Shown here in pieces: positions 51,962 through 60,801 of a stretch of 64,000 nucleotides of DNA. Positions within the stretch are counted from its first letter, which is position 1; each line of letters begins with the position of its first letter. This DNA is from Streptomyces iakyrus. GTDB lineage: Bacteria; Actinomycetota; Actinomycetes; Streptomycetales; Streptomycetaceae. The stretch is taken from the NCBI RefSeq assembly GCF_000717055.1, contig NZ_JNXI01000003.1, positions 434,001 through 498,000 of the forward strand, given 5' to 3'. The notes under the pieces were generated by a model, which saw nothing but the letters and a program-made list of their open reading frames with translations, was not told the DNA's origin and did not search any database. The translations under genes were made by a program, and so were the position numbers.

Positions 51962-52408
51962 ATGACCGAGTATTCCCCGGACGCCACCGACTGGCGCATC
52001 CTGGACGTCCTCCAGAGGGAGGGCCGGGCCAGTTTCGCCGAGCTGGCCCGTGCGGTGTCCATGTCCGCGAGCGCGGTCACCGAGCGGGTGCGCCGCATGG
52101 AGGAGGCCGGGGTCATCCGGGGCTACGCGGCGGTGGTGGATCCGGAGCGGCTGGGCCTGCCGATCCTGGCGTTCGTGCGCCTGCGCTATCCGAACGGCAA
52201 CTACAAGCCCTTCCACGACCTCGTCGCCGTCACGCCCGAGATCCTGGAGGCGCACCACGTCACGGGCGACGACTGTTTCGTCATCAAGGTCACGGCCCGC
52301 TCCATGCGCCACCTGGAGGAGGTGTCGGGGAAGATCGGGACGCTGGGCTCGGTGACGACGAGCGTGGTGTACTCCTCGCCCCTCCCCCGGCGTCCCCTGG
52401 GCCGCTGA
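51962..52408 (+). CDS. Lrp/AsnC-family transcriptional regulator
   Basis: The 148-residue regulator has the Lrp helix-turn-helix (D-W-R-I-L-D-V-L-Q-R-E-G-R-A-S-F-A-E-L-A-R-A-V-S-M-S) and RAM domain. ATG 51962 is chosen over 51917. It is divergent from the rhodanese gene across 94 bp, so that gene is a plausible target. Its stop is only two bases from that of the convergent sbcC. The two Lrp proteins in this window (48497 and here) share the layout but not close sequence. Confidence 0.9.
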   Translation: MTEYSPDATDWRILDVLQREGRASFAELARAVSMSASAVTERVRRMEEAGVIRGYAAVVDPERLGLPILAFVRLRYPNGNYKPFHDLVAVTPEILEAHHVTGDDCFVIKVTARSMRHLEEVSGKIGTLGSVTTSVVYSSPLPRRPLGR

Positions 52409-52410
52409 CC

Positions 52411-55404
52411 TCAGACGCCGCGCTGCCGCAGTGCCGACCCGGACCGGCCCTTGACGACCTCCAGCTGGGCGTGGATCCGCCGCCGCAGGTCGGGGACGTG
52501 GCTGACGATGCCGACGCTGCGGTCGCGTTCGCGCAGGGAGTCGAGGACGTCGAGAACCTCGTCGAGGGTCTGGTCGTCTAGGCTGCCGAACCCCTCGTCG
52601 ATGAAGAGGGTGTCCAACCGCACCCCGCCCGCCTCGTCCGTGACGACGTCCGCCAGGCCGAGGGCCAGGGCCAGCGAGGCGAAGAACGTCTCGCCGCCCG
52701 AGAGCGTCGCCGTGTCGCGTTCGCGGCCGGTCCAGGCGTCGACGACGTGCAGTCCGAGCCCGCTGCGGCCGCGTCCGGTGCGGTCGTCGGAGTGGACGAG
52801 GGTGTAGCGGCCGGACGACATGCGGCGCAGCCGTACGGTCGCGGCGGCGGCGACCTGCTCCAGCCGGGCCGCCAGGACGTACGACTCCAGGCGCATCCGG
52901 CGTTCGTTGTCCGCCGAGGTGCCTGCGGCGAGACCGGCCATCCGGGCGACGCGGTCGTACTCCTCGCGCAGCGGCGCCAGCCGGCGCACGGAGACGGCCG
53001 CCCGGGCGGACAGCCGGTCGAGTTCGGCGCAGCGCCGGCGGGCGGCGTCGTGGGCGGAGGCGGCGGCGCGCAGCCGCCGGTCCGCCTCGCCGGCCGTCCG
53101 CTGCGCCGCGTCCGGGTCGGCCCGTGGCTCGCGGGCCGCGGCGGCCGTGTCGGCCTCGGCGAGGACGGCCCGGACGGCGGCCTCCTCGTGCTGCCAGGCG
53201 TCCAGGCGGCGTTGCAGCTCACGGTGGGCGGCGGGGTCGAGGAGGGCGGCGGCCGCGGCCTGCGGCGTCTCGAAGCCGGCCCGGAAGGCGGCGTCGGCGA
53301 GCCGGGCGTCGGCGTCCTTGAGCCGCTGGGCGCTGTCGTCGGCGGCCCGGGCGGCGTCGGCGGCGTCCGTGAGCAGCGCGGTCCGCCGCTCCAGCTGTGC
53401 GGCCCGGGCGGCGACACTGTCCAGGGAACCCCGTGCCCGCTCCAGCTCCTCCTCCAGAGCGGCCCGTTCGCGGTCCAGCCGCTCCCGGTGACCGACCCGG
53501 GACGCGGTCCGTACGGCGGCCTCCTGCCGGGCGGCGAGGCGCCGATCGTGTTCGTGCCCGGCCTGCCGCAGGCGCTCCTGCGCGGCGTGCAGTTCGGCTG
53601 CCGCTCCGCGGGCCCGCGTGTACCGCTCTTCCAACTCCTGCAGTTCCTGGGCGAGTTGGGCGGCAGGGGTGTCACCGGCCTCCGCGCTCGCGGCGGCCAG
53701 TGCCTCCCGCGCGACCCCGAGGCGCCGCTCGTCCTCGGTGCGCTGTTCGTCGGCGCGCTGGTAGGCGGTGAGGGCGTGCTCCTCCGCCTCGCGGTCGACG
53801 TGCCCGGCGGCCTTGCGGGCGGGGGCGGGGTGTTCGGTGGCCCCGCAGACGGCGCACGGTTCGCCGTCGGTGAGGTGCGCGGCGAGTTCGGCGGCGATGC
53901 CGTTCAGGCGCTGTTCCTTGAGGTCGAGCCAGTGCTGCTTGGCCCGCAGTGCCGTGTCCTGTGCGCTGCGGACCCGTTCGACCGCCCGGTCCGTGTCCTG
54001 GGCGAGCTGGTCGCGCAGGCGGGCCGCCCGCAGCCGCTGCCGTGCGGGATCGCGCCGTTCGGCGAGCTGCTCGGCGAGGGCGGCGTCCTTCTGGGCGGAG
54101 TCGATCCGCGCCTGGAGTGCGGTGCGCGTCTCCTCCCAGCCGTCGAGCCAGGCTTCCGCCTCCTGCAGGAGGTCGGCGTCGGCGTGCTCCTGGCGGTCCA
54201 GGCCGGAGCGCTCGTCGAGGAGTTCGGCCAGCCGCCGCTCGGCGCGGCGGGCCGAGTCGAGTCCGCCGAGTTCCTCGGCGGTCCGGCGGGCGGCGGAGGC
54301 GAGCCCGGCCGCGCCCGCGTCGGCGAAGGCCTCCGGCAGCAGGGCACGCGCGCGGGCCTCGGCGGCGGCTGCCCGGCGGTGTTCGGCTTCGGAGGATTCC
54401 CGCAGGTCCAGGGCGGGGGCGACCGCTTCGGCCTTGCGGGCCCGCTCCATGAGCGCCTGCGCCTCCCGGTAGGCCTCGGCTCCCTGCTCCAGGCTCGCCG
54501 CCCGTTCCCGTGCCTGGGCGAACCGCCGCTGGAGGCGGTCCCGTTCCCGGGCGTCGTCCAGGGCACGGGCGGCGGCGGCCTGCGCGGACTCGGCGGCGGT
54601 GAGGGTGCACGCGGCGACGGTGAGCTGCTCGCGGGCGGTGCTGCGGGCGACGGCGGCCGCGCTCAGGACGGCCTCGGCCAGTCCCGGTTCGCCCGGAGCG
54701 AGCGTCGGCAGCTCCATCGCGTCGCCCGCGGCCTGCTGCATGCGGTGGGCGTCGGCCAGCAGTTCCGCGTCCCCGTCGCGCACCTGGGCCTCGGTGGCGC
54801 GGCGGCGCTCGGCGAGGCGCTTCTCGACGTCGGCGAAGCGGCGGGTGTCGAACAGGCGGCCCAGCAGCTTGCCGCGGGCCTCGGCGTCGGCGCGCAGGAA
54901 CCGGGCGAAGTCGCCCTGCGGCAGCAGCACGACCTGGCAGAACTGCTCCCGGCTCATGCCGAGGAGCTGGGTGATCTCCTCACCGATCTCCTGGTGGGAG
55001 CGGCTGAGGTCCTTCCAGGCCCCGGCCGTCGCGTCGTACTCGCGCAGCCAGGTCTGGGCCTTGTCCAGGGTGGTGCCGGTGCCGCGCTTCTTGGGGCGCT
55101 CCCAGGGCGGCTGACGGGTGATCTCCAGGCGGCGTCCGGCGACGGTGAGGTCGAGGGTGACCTCGGTGCGGGTCGCGGGGGCGGCGTGGTCGCTGCGCAG
55201 GGTCGTGCCCTGCCCGCCGCCCTGCCGGGCGCCCGGCACCGAGCCGTAGAGGGCGTAGCAGACGGCGTCGAGGACGGATGTCTTGCCCGCGCCCGTGGGC
55301 CCGTGCAGCAGGAACAGCCCGGCGCTGGAGAGCTCGTCGAAGTCGACGGTCTGGGTGCCCCCGAAGGGCCCGAAGGCGGTGACCACGAGCCGGTGGAGCC
55401 TCAC
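52411..55404 (-). CDS. sbcC: DNA repair exonuclease ATPase SbcC
   Basis: This 997-residue SMC-like protein forms the SbcCD (Mre11-Rad50-like) nuclease that opens hairpins and cleans DNA ends. Walker A G-P-T-G-A-G-K-T is at residues 35-42; a zinc hook C-A-V-C lies near residue 513 within two long coiled coils; the signature T-L-S-G-G-E-T-F and Walker B L-F-I-D-E-G-F-G are at the C-terminus. GTG 55404 overlaps the sbcD stop (GTGA) and has GGGAGG 7 nt upstream. The frame extends upstream as an artefact of high GC. Confidence 0.96.
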   Translation of the reverse strand: MRLHRLVVTAFGPFGGTQTVDFDELSSAGLFLLHGPTGAGKTSVLDAVCYALYGSVPGARQGGGQGTTLRSDHAAPATRTEVTLDLTVAGRRLEITRQPPWERPKKRGTGTTLDKAQTWLREYDATAGAWKDLSRSHQEIGEEITQLLGMSREQFCQVVLLPQGDFARFLRADAEARGKLLGRLFDTRRFADVEKRLAERRRATEAQVRDGDAELLADAHRMQQAAGDAMELPTLAPGEPGLAEAVLSAAAVARSTAREQLTVAACTLTAAESAQAAAARALDDARERDRLQRRFAQARERAASLEQGAEAYREAQALMERARKAEAVAPALDLRESSEAEHRRAAAAEARARALLPEAFADAGAAGLASAARRTAEELGGLDSARRAERRLAELLDERSGLDRQEHADADLLQEAEAWLDGWEETRTALQARIDSAQKDAALAEQLAERRDPARQRLRAARLRDQLAQDTDRAVERVRSAQDTALRAKQHWLDLKEQRLNGIAAELAAHLTDGEPCAVCGATEHPAPARKAAGHVDREAEEHALTAYQRADEQRTEDERRLGVAREALAAASAEAGDTPAAQLAQELQELEERYTRARGAAAELHAAQERLRQAGHEHDRRLAARQEAAVRTASRVGHRERLDRERAALEEELERARGSLDSVAARAAQLERRTALLTDAADAARAADDSAQRLKDADARLADAAFRAGFETPQAAAAALLDPAAHRELQRRLDAWQHEEAAVRAVLAEADTAAAAREPRADPDAAQRTAGEADRRLRAAASAHDAARRRCAELDRLSARAAVSVRRLAPLREEYDRVARMAGLAAGTSADNERRMRLESYVLAARLEQVAAAATVRLRRMSSGRYTLVHSDDRTGRGRSGLGLHVVDAWTGRERDTATLSGGETFFASLALALGLADVVTDEAGGVRLDTLFIDEGFGSLDDQTLDEVLDVLDSLRERDRSVGIVSHVPDLRRRIHAQLEVVKGRSGSALRQRGV

Positions 55405-56564
55405 CGGGCCACCTCCCGTACGGTCTCGTCGGCCCGCACGGCGTCGAACGCGTCCCGCAGCACGCCCTGTTCGTGCGGGTCGGGGCCGGCGCCGCGCACA
55501 TGGGCGACGAAGTCCTCGGCGATCTCCTGGTCGCTGCGGCCGGCGAGGCGCCGGGCGTACGACACCTCGGACTCGTCCTCGTCGCGGTCGGGGTCGAAGA
55601 CGAGGCTGAGCGTGTGCGGGAAGCGGGCGGTGAGCCGGGCCATCGGGTCGGCCGGACGGACGGGGTCGGTGAGGGTGGCCTCGACCCACGCCTCCTCGTG
55701 TGGGGTCAGTTCGGGATCGGCGAGGAGGCCCTCCAGCGTGCCGCGGATCCGGGCCAGGGCGCGGGGCACCGGGCAGTCGACGCGCTCGGCGTCGACGGAG
55801 CCGTCCGCGGCCAGGTCGACCAGCCACATGCTCTTGCGGTGGGCGGCCTCCGAGAAGGAGTAGGGCAGCGGGGAGCCGGAGTAGCGGACGCGGTCGGTGA
55901 GGGTCTGGCAGCCGTGCAGGTGCCCGAGCGCCACGTAGTCGACGCCGTCGAACACCCCGGCCGGTACCGCGGCGACGCCGCCGACGGTGATGTCCCGCTC
56001 GCTGTCGCTGGGTTCGCCGCCGGTGACGAAGGCGTGCGCGAGGACGACGGAGCGGGTACCGGCCGGGCGGGCGGCGAGGTCGGCGCGGACCCGGTCCATG
56101 GCGGCGGCGAGCACGGCTTCGTGTCCGGCCTTCTCCACACCGAACGCGTCCTTCACCAGGGCCGGTTCGAGGTAGGGCAGCCCGTAGAAGGCGACCTCCC
56201 CGTCGGCGTCGGAGAGCACCACGGGGGTGTCGGCCGCCGACGGCTCGGTCCGCAGATGGATGCCGGCCCGCCCGATCAGCCCGGCGCCGACGCCCAGCCG
56301 GCGGGCCGAGTCGTGGTTCCCGGAGATCATCACCGTGGGCACGCCGAGAGCGGCGAGGCGGTGCAGGGCGTCGTCGAACAGCTCGACCGCGGCGAGCGGC
56401 GGCACGGCACGGTCGTAGACGTCTCCCGACACGACGACCGCGTCCACGGCCCGCTCCCGCACGGTCGTGACGAGGTGGCCGATGAACTCGGCCTGGGCGC
56501 CGAGCATGTTCACCCGGTGGAAGGCCCGTCCGAGATGCCAGTCGGAGGTGTGCAGCAGCCTCAA
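55401..56564 (-). CDS. sbcD: Exonuclease subunit SbcD
   Basis: The 387-residue calcineurin-like nuclease has metal motifs T-S-D-W-H-L-G, G-D-V-Y-D, G-N-H-D and G-H-L-H, then a C-terminal capping domain. It is the nuclease subunit for SbcC and is translationally coupled to it by overlap. TTG 56564 is chosen because family members start at (M/L)-R-L-L-H-T-S-D-W-H-L-G; the in-frame GTG at 56615 would add 17 atypical residues. Ribosome sites are weak for both. Confidence 0.92.
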   Translation of the reverse strand: MRLLHTSDWHLGRAFHRVNMLGAQAEFIGHLVTTVRERAVDAVVVSGDVYDRAVPPLAAVELFDDALHRLAALGVPTVMISGNHDSARRLGVGAGLIGRAGIHLRTEPSAADTPVVLSDADGEVAFYGLPYLEPALVKDAFGVEKAGHEAVLAAAMDRVRADLAARPAGTRSVVLAHAFVTGGEPSDSERDITVGGVAAVPAGVFDGVDYVALGHLHGCQTLTDRVRYSGSPLPYSFSEAAHRKSMWLVDLAADGSVDAERVDCPVPRALARIRGTLEGLLADPELTPHEEAWVEATLTDPVRPADPMARLTARFPHTLSLVFDPDRDEDESEVSYARRLAGRSDQEIAEDFVAHVRGAGPDPHEQGVLRDAFDAVRADETVREVAR

Positions 56565-56897
56565 GACGCCGCCCCGGCCTGCATGGCTCCCCCTGCTGTC
56601 GTTCTCCACCGGCACGAGCCGGTCCCGCCCGCTGTCAGACCCACCACGCTAACGCGTGTGAGCCCCTGGTCCACCACGAACCCCGGACCACCACGCCCAT
56701 CCGACGGCAATTCAGGGGAAATGTCGCAGATGCGCTGTGAAACAGAGTCATTCCGGCGCGATGCGGGCGGTCAACGGCCCAGGACATCCCCTGGACGACG
56801 AACAGAACCCCCTGAGCGCCTACAGCCGTTGAGCCGCTTGGCGACGACCGCGGGGCACGAGGGCGGCCGGGCCGGGGCAGCGCGAGGCCGGGCGGGC
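56565..56897. other. Intergenic region, no convincing gene
   Basis: This gap of 333 bp lies between sbcD and the MarR gene. A short minus-strand frame (56635-56901) has no family signature or ribosome site. I see no clear promoter or hairpin. The sbcDC promoter should lie near 56580-56700. Confidence 0.5.
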
Positions 56898-57500
56898 TCA
56901 ACCCCGCTCCGGGTGGTCGAGGCCCTCGTGCCCCACATGGGAGACGCCCCGCACGTCCAGCCGCTCCTGCACATCACCGAGCAGCTCCCGCAGCAGCCCG
57001 GCGAGCGCCTCCTGCCGCTCCGCGCCCAGTCCTTCCAGGAGCTCCGCCTCACGCGCGAGCACCCGGTCCACCGTACGCTCGACCAGCTCGTGCCCGGACG
57101 TGGTCAGTTCCACCAGCACCGCGCGGCTGCGGCCGGGGGCGGGGCGGCGGGTGACCAGGTGTTCGCGTTCGGCGCGCGCGACCCGCTGCGAGATGGCGCC
57201 CGCGGTGACCAGGGAGTGCACGGCGAGATCCCGGGTGCTCATCGTGTAGGGGGGCCCGCTGCGGCGCAGCACGCTCAGCAGGTCCAGGGTGGCCGGATCG
57301 ACTCCCGCCTCGGCGAGGACCCTCCGGCGGTCGTCGCCGAAGTGCTTGGCGAGCTGCCAGATCCTCGTCACCACACCGATGGAGTCCACCGGGGTCTGGG
57401 GGCGCTCGCGGCTCCAGGCGGCCGCGATGACGTCCGCCGGGTCGTCTCCTGACGCGCCCGGGGTGGCCGGCCGGCGATCGCTTCGTTCCGGCGTCCTCAT
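56898..57500 (-). CDS. MarR-family transcriptional regulator
   Basis: The 200-residue regulator has a MarR winged helix (about residues 60-160: L-D-L-L-S-V-L-R-R-S-G-P-P-Y-T-M-S-T-R-D-L-A, T-A-G-A-I-S-Q-R-V-A-R-A-E, L-V-T-R-R). An N-terminal extension of about 45 residues has low complexity. ATG 57500 has GGAAGG just upstream. It is divergent from an MFS exporter gene, with a palindrome in the short shared region, the classic drug-efflux regulator layout. Confidence 0.92.
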   Translation of the reverse strand: MRTPERSDRRPATPGASGDDPADVIAAAWSRERPQTPVDSIGVVTRIWQLAKHFGDDRRRVLAEAGVDPATLDLLSVLRRSGPPYTMSTRDLAVHSLVTAGAISQRVARAEREHLVTRRPAPGRSRAVLVELTTSGHELVERTVDRVLAREAELLEGLGAERQEALAGLLRELLGDVQERLDVRGVSHVGHEGLDHPERG

Positions 57501-57536
57501 GGGGTTTCCCTTCCACCTGCTACATTTAGACCTGAA

Positions 57537-57548
57537 TTTAGCGCTAAA
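57537..57548. promoter_or_regulatory. TTTAGCGCTAAA palindrome, likely MarR operator
   Basis: A perfect 12-bp palindrome lies between divergent marR and MFS genes, with an additional ATTTAG half-site at 57524-57529, in an AT-rich patch that also must hold both promoters. Position and symmetry support MarR autorepression and control of the exporter. Confidence 0.65.
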
Positions 57549-57571
57549 CGTATGCGATGACGAGTGGTGAT

Positions 57572-59113
57572 ATGCGCACTGTGACACGGAAAGCGAGTCC
57601 GAAGGCCAGGGCCGGGGCCTCCACCACGACCGGCCCTCCCCGGGCCATCGGACGGGACTGGGCGGGACTCACCGTGGTCCTGCTGGCGATGTTCATGAGC
57701 CAGATCGACATGTTCATCGTGAACGTCGCCGCTCCGGGGATCCAGGCGGACCTGAACGCCGGGTTCGGCCAGCTCCAGTTCGTGATCGACGGGTACGTGA
57801 TCGCCTACGCAGCGGGCATGGTAACCGGCGGACGTCTCGGCGACCGGATCGGCCGCAAGCGCACCTTCCAGTACGGCGTGGCCGCCTTCACCCTGACCTC
57901 CCTGCTGTGCGCGCTCGCTCCCGGCCCGGGCACGCTCATCGCGGCCCGGGTGCTCCAGGGGCTGTCGGCAGCGGTGATGACACCGCAGGTCCTCTCCCTC
58001 ATCCGGGCCGTCTTCGTGCACGAACGCGACCGGGCCCGGGCCGTCGGCGCCTATGGTGCCTCCATCGGCGCGGGCGTCATCGCCGGTCTCGTCGGCGGCG
58101 GCCTGCTGCTGGACCTGGACGTGGCGGGTCTGGGCTGGCGCATGATCTTCCTGATCAACGTGCCGATCGGTGCGGCGATCCTGTGCGCGGCCGTGCCCGC
58201 CGTCAGCGAGAGCCGCAGCGCGGACCTGCCGCGGCTGGACATCGCCGGCGCGGCCTTCACCGCTGTGCTGCTGCCTCTGGTCCTGATCCCGCTGATCCTC
58301 GGCGGCGAACACGGCTGGCCCTGGTGGACGTACCTCTGCTTCGTCCTCGGCGCGGCCGGCGTCCTGGCGTTCCTGCGCTGGGAGCGCCGGACGGAGGCCG
58401 CCGGCAACGACCCGCTGCTGCCGGGCCGGCTGCTGCGGGCCGAGGGCTTCCCGCTCAGCATGGGCACGGTGCTCATGTTCTTCTCGGGCAACGCCGGGCT
58501 GTTCCTGGTGCTCACCTACCACCTCCAGTCGGGCCTGCGGCAGACCCCACTGGCAGCGAGCCTGGTCTTCGTGCCGCTCGGCCTCGGCTTCATCGCCGCC
58601 TCGGCTGCCTGCCGCCGGCTCGCCGCGCGGTTCGGGACCGGAGTGTCGGTGGCGGGCGGCCTGGTGATGGCGGCCGGTCTCGTGGCCGTGCCCGCGGTCA
58701 CCGGCCTGGACCGCTCGGCCCAGGCGGTCGCGCTCGCGGCGGTGATGGGCGTCTCCGGGTTCGGGCAGGGTCTGGTCGTCGCGCCTCTGGTGGACACCGT
58801 CCTCACCCGGGTCCATCCGGACGACGCGGGCGCCGGGTCGGGTGTGCTGAACACCGTGACCCAGGCGGGAATGGCCTTCGGAGTAGCTGCCATCGGGGCC
58901 CTGTACCGCGGCTTCCTGGGTACCAATCCCCAGTCCCCGGGCCCGGACACGGACTCGGCCGACTTCGCGCAGGCCTTCGACCTCACGGCGTACGTCCTCG
59001 CGGCCCTCGCCGTCGGTACGGCGTTGCTCGCGTTCCGGCTGGGGCGCGTCCCCGCGGGCGCGGCGACCGGGAACGCGGCGGACGGCGGGGGCGGGACCGG
59101 CGCCGGCCGCTGA
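57572..59113 (+). CDS. MFS drug exporter (DHA2-like, 14 TM)
   Basis: This 513-residue protein has about 14 predicted membrane helices. Motif A is G-R-L-G-D-R-I-G-R-K-R; motif C-like A-Y-G-A-S-I-G-A-G-V-I-A-G follows in helix 5. The M-F-M-S-Q-I-D-M-F-I-V-N-V-A start of helix 1 is typical of DHA2 exporters. It is controlled by the divergent MarR gene. An ATG at 57557 would add five residues; start choice is uncertain. Substrate unknown. Confidence 0.93.
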   Translation: MRTVTRKASPKARAGASTTTGPPRAIGRDWAGLTVVLLAMFMSQIDMFIVNVAAPGIQADLNAGFGQLQFVIDGYVIAYAAGMVTGGRLGDRIGRKRTFQYGVAAFTLTSLLCALAPGPGTLIAARVLQGLSAAVMTPQVLSLIRAVFVHERDRARAVGAYGASIGAGVIAGLVGGGLLLDLDVAGLGWRMIFLINVPIGAAILCAAVPAVSESRSADLPRLDIAGAAFTAVLLPLVLIPLILGGEHGWPWWTYLCFVLGAAGVLAFLRWERRTEAAGNDPLLPGRLLRAEGFPLSMGTVLMFFSGNAGLFLVLTYHLQSGLRQTPLAASLVFVPLGLGFIAASAACRRLAARFGTGVSVAGGLVMAAGLVAVPAVTGLDRSAQAVALAAVMGVSGFGQGLVVAPLVDTVLTRVHPDDAGAGSGVLNTVTQAGMAFGVAAIGALYRGFLGTNPQSPGPDTDSADFAQAFDLTAYVLAALAVGTALLAFRLGRVPAGAATGNAADGGGGTGAGR

Positions 59114-59155
59114 CCTCCGTCGCTGTGGCAGGGCAGTGCGGGGACGGAACCTCCG

Positions 59156-59782
59156 TCAGGCGTCCCCGTACGCCTCCCCGCCCGGTTCGAAGCCGGCCGT
59201 CCCGGCGGTGGCGTCGGCGAGCCAGGACCGGAAGGCATCCACGTCGGCGTCGGGCAGCGCGATCTCGATCGTGACCACCGCCCCGTAGCGCACGTCGCGG
59301 ACTTCGCGTCCGGTGGTACGCAGGTCGTTCTCCAGCTTGCCGGCCCGCTGGTGGTCGACGGTGACCGTGGCCAGCCGGAACCGGCGGCGGGTGCGGGTGC
59401 CGAGGGTGTCCAGGGCCTCGCCGACCGCTCCGCCGTACGCCCGGATGAGCCCCCCTGCGCCGAGTTTGACCCCGCCGAAGTAGCGGGTGACGACGGCGAC
59501 GACGTACCGCATGTCGCGGCGCAGCAGCATCTGGAGCATGGGGACGCCGGCGGTGCCGCCCGGCTCGCCGTCGTCGCTCGCCTTCTGGACGGAGGCGTCC
59601 GCGCCGATCACGTAGGCCCAGCAGTTGTGGGAGGCGTCGGCGTGCTCCTTGCGGACCGTGGCGATGAAGTCCTGCGCCTCCTGCTCGGTCGCCGCCGGGG
59701 CGAGGGCGCACAGGAAGCGGGAGCGGTTGACCTCGGTCTCGTGCACGCCGGTGCCGGCGACCGTGCGGTATTCGTCCTGCAT
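59156..59782 (-). CDS. YigZ/IMPACT-family protein
   Basis: The 208-residue protein has the UPF0029 domain: V-N-R-S-R-F-L-C-A-L-A, A-S-H-N-C-W-A-Y and D-D-G-E-P-G-G-T-A-G-V-P-M, then a second C-terminal domain (EF-G-like, about 135-205). The function of YigZ is not settled; it has been linked to translation control through its IMPACT relation. No operon partner. Confidence 0.92.
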   Translation of the reverse strand: MQDEYRTVAGTGVHETEVNRSRFLCALAPAATEQEAQDFIATVRKEHADASHNCWAYVIGADASVQKASDDGEPGGTAGVPMLQMLLRRDMRYVVAVVTRYFGGVKLGAGGLIRAYGGAVGEALDTLGTRTRRRFRLATVTVDHQRAGKLENDLRTTGREVRDVRYGAVVTIEIALPDADVDAFRSWLADATAGTAGFEPGGEAYGDA

Positions 59783-59850
59783 CCGGCCAGCCTAATCGCG
59801 TGGCCGCCGTGTCCCGGCGGTGCGGTCGGCCGCGGCCCCCGGAACCTCCG

Positions 59851-60135
59851 TTACGAGTGGGCCACGGCCTCGCCCGCCGTGACCTCGGGCGGGTGGGGCA
59901 GCAGCTCGGCGAGCCGGTCCCGGACGTAGTCCCCCGCCCTCTCGGTCGACTCCTCGGCGCCGGCCCGGTCCTGGAAGACGCTGGTCGACACCATCACTCC
60001 GCCGCCGGCGTCGACGAAGTAGTAGGCCACGAACCCCTGGACCTGGCGGAGGAGCGGCAGGAACTCCTCGTTCACCCGGCGTCCCGCCTCCGCCGGGTCG
60101 GTCACGCCTTCGTACCGTCGCATCACCGCGTGCAT
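59851..60135 (-). CDS. Small ABM-like (ferredoxin-fold) protein
   Basis: The 94-residue protein begins M-H-A-V-M-R-R-Y-E-G-V-T-D and contains G-F-V-A-Y-Y-F-V-D-A-G-G-G-V-M-V-S-T-S-V-F, a pattern of a dimeric alpha/beta-barrel (antibiotic biosynthesis monooxygenase-like) fold. ATG 60135 with AGGAGAG upstream is chosen over an opening at 60222. No catalytic residues are assignable. Function unknown. Confidence 0.72.
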   Translation of the reverse strand: MHAVMRRYEGVTDPAEAGRRVNEEFLPLLRQVQGFVAYYFVDAGGGVMVSTSVFQDRAGAEESTERAGDYVRDRLAELLPHPPEVTAGEAVAHS

Positions 60136-60258
60136 GGCTGCTCTCCTCCTGGATCGGCACGGCCGTTCTACGCAGACGGCGTACCCGCCGCGGCAGGTGT
60201 GCGCAGCGCGAACCCGGCGCACATCACCGGAAAGGCCCAGGGCGGCGTGGTGCCCGGG

Positions 60259-60801
60259 CTACTTCTTCTTGCCCCGGGGCACGGTCACGGACGTGAGCAG
60301 CGCGACGTCGGGAGCGAGGGCCTGCCATGCTGCGCCGCGCCACGTCAGGACGGCGAAGGCCGAGGTGGGGAACTTCGTGCGAACCCGTTCCAGGGTGTCG
60401 TCGAGGCCGTCACCGGCGAGGGCCAGGACCAGTTCCTCCAGCCCTGGGTTGTGCCCGATCAGCAGCAGCGTCTCGACCTCGGCGGGCACCTCGTGGACGA
60501 CGGCGAGCAGACCGGCCGGGCCGGCGGCGTACAGCCGCCGGTCGTGCCGGACCGGCGGCGGTGTACCCCACTCGGCGGAGGCCAGGTCCCAGGTCCCGCG
60601 GGCGCGGACGGCGGTGGAGCACAGCGCGAGGTCCGGCAGGAGGTCGGCATCGGCCAGGGCCCGCCCGGCCGCGGGGGCGTCCCGGCGGCCGCGCGGGGCG
60701 AGGGGACGTTCGTGGTCGGCGACGTCCACGGGCCAGGCGGACTTGGCGTGCCGCAGCACGACCAGGCGGCGCAGCGGGCCTGCTCCGGCGCGTTCGATCA
60801 T
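60259..60801 (-). CDS. SixA-like histidine phosphatase
   Basis: The 180-residue histidine phosphatase (phosphoglycerate mutase superfamily) has the R-H-A-K-S-A-W motif (R-H catalytic pair) and a second histidine in L-I-G-H-N-P-G-L. SixA enzymes remove phosphate from phosphohistidine; here the substrate is not known. It ends with P-R-G-K-K-K, a basic tail. ATG 60801 overlaps the stop of the upstream CysRS-like gene (ATGA), indicating translational coupling. Confidence 0.9.
   Translation of the reverse strand: MIERAGAGPLRRLVVLRHAKSAWPVDVADHERPLAPRGRRDAPAAGRALADADLLPDLALCSTAVRARGTWDLASAEWGTPPPVRHDRRLYAAGPAGLLAVVHEVPAEVETLLLIGHNPGLEELVLALAGDGLDDTLERVRTKFPTSAFAVLTWRGAAWQALAPDVALLTSVTVPRGKKK

Noticed and set aside
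56635..56901. Small minus-strand open frame of 88 codons between sbcD and marR.
   Set aside because: No ribosome site, no homology that I recognise, and composition typical of shadow frames.
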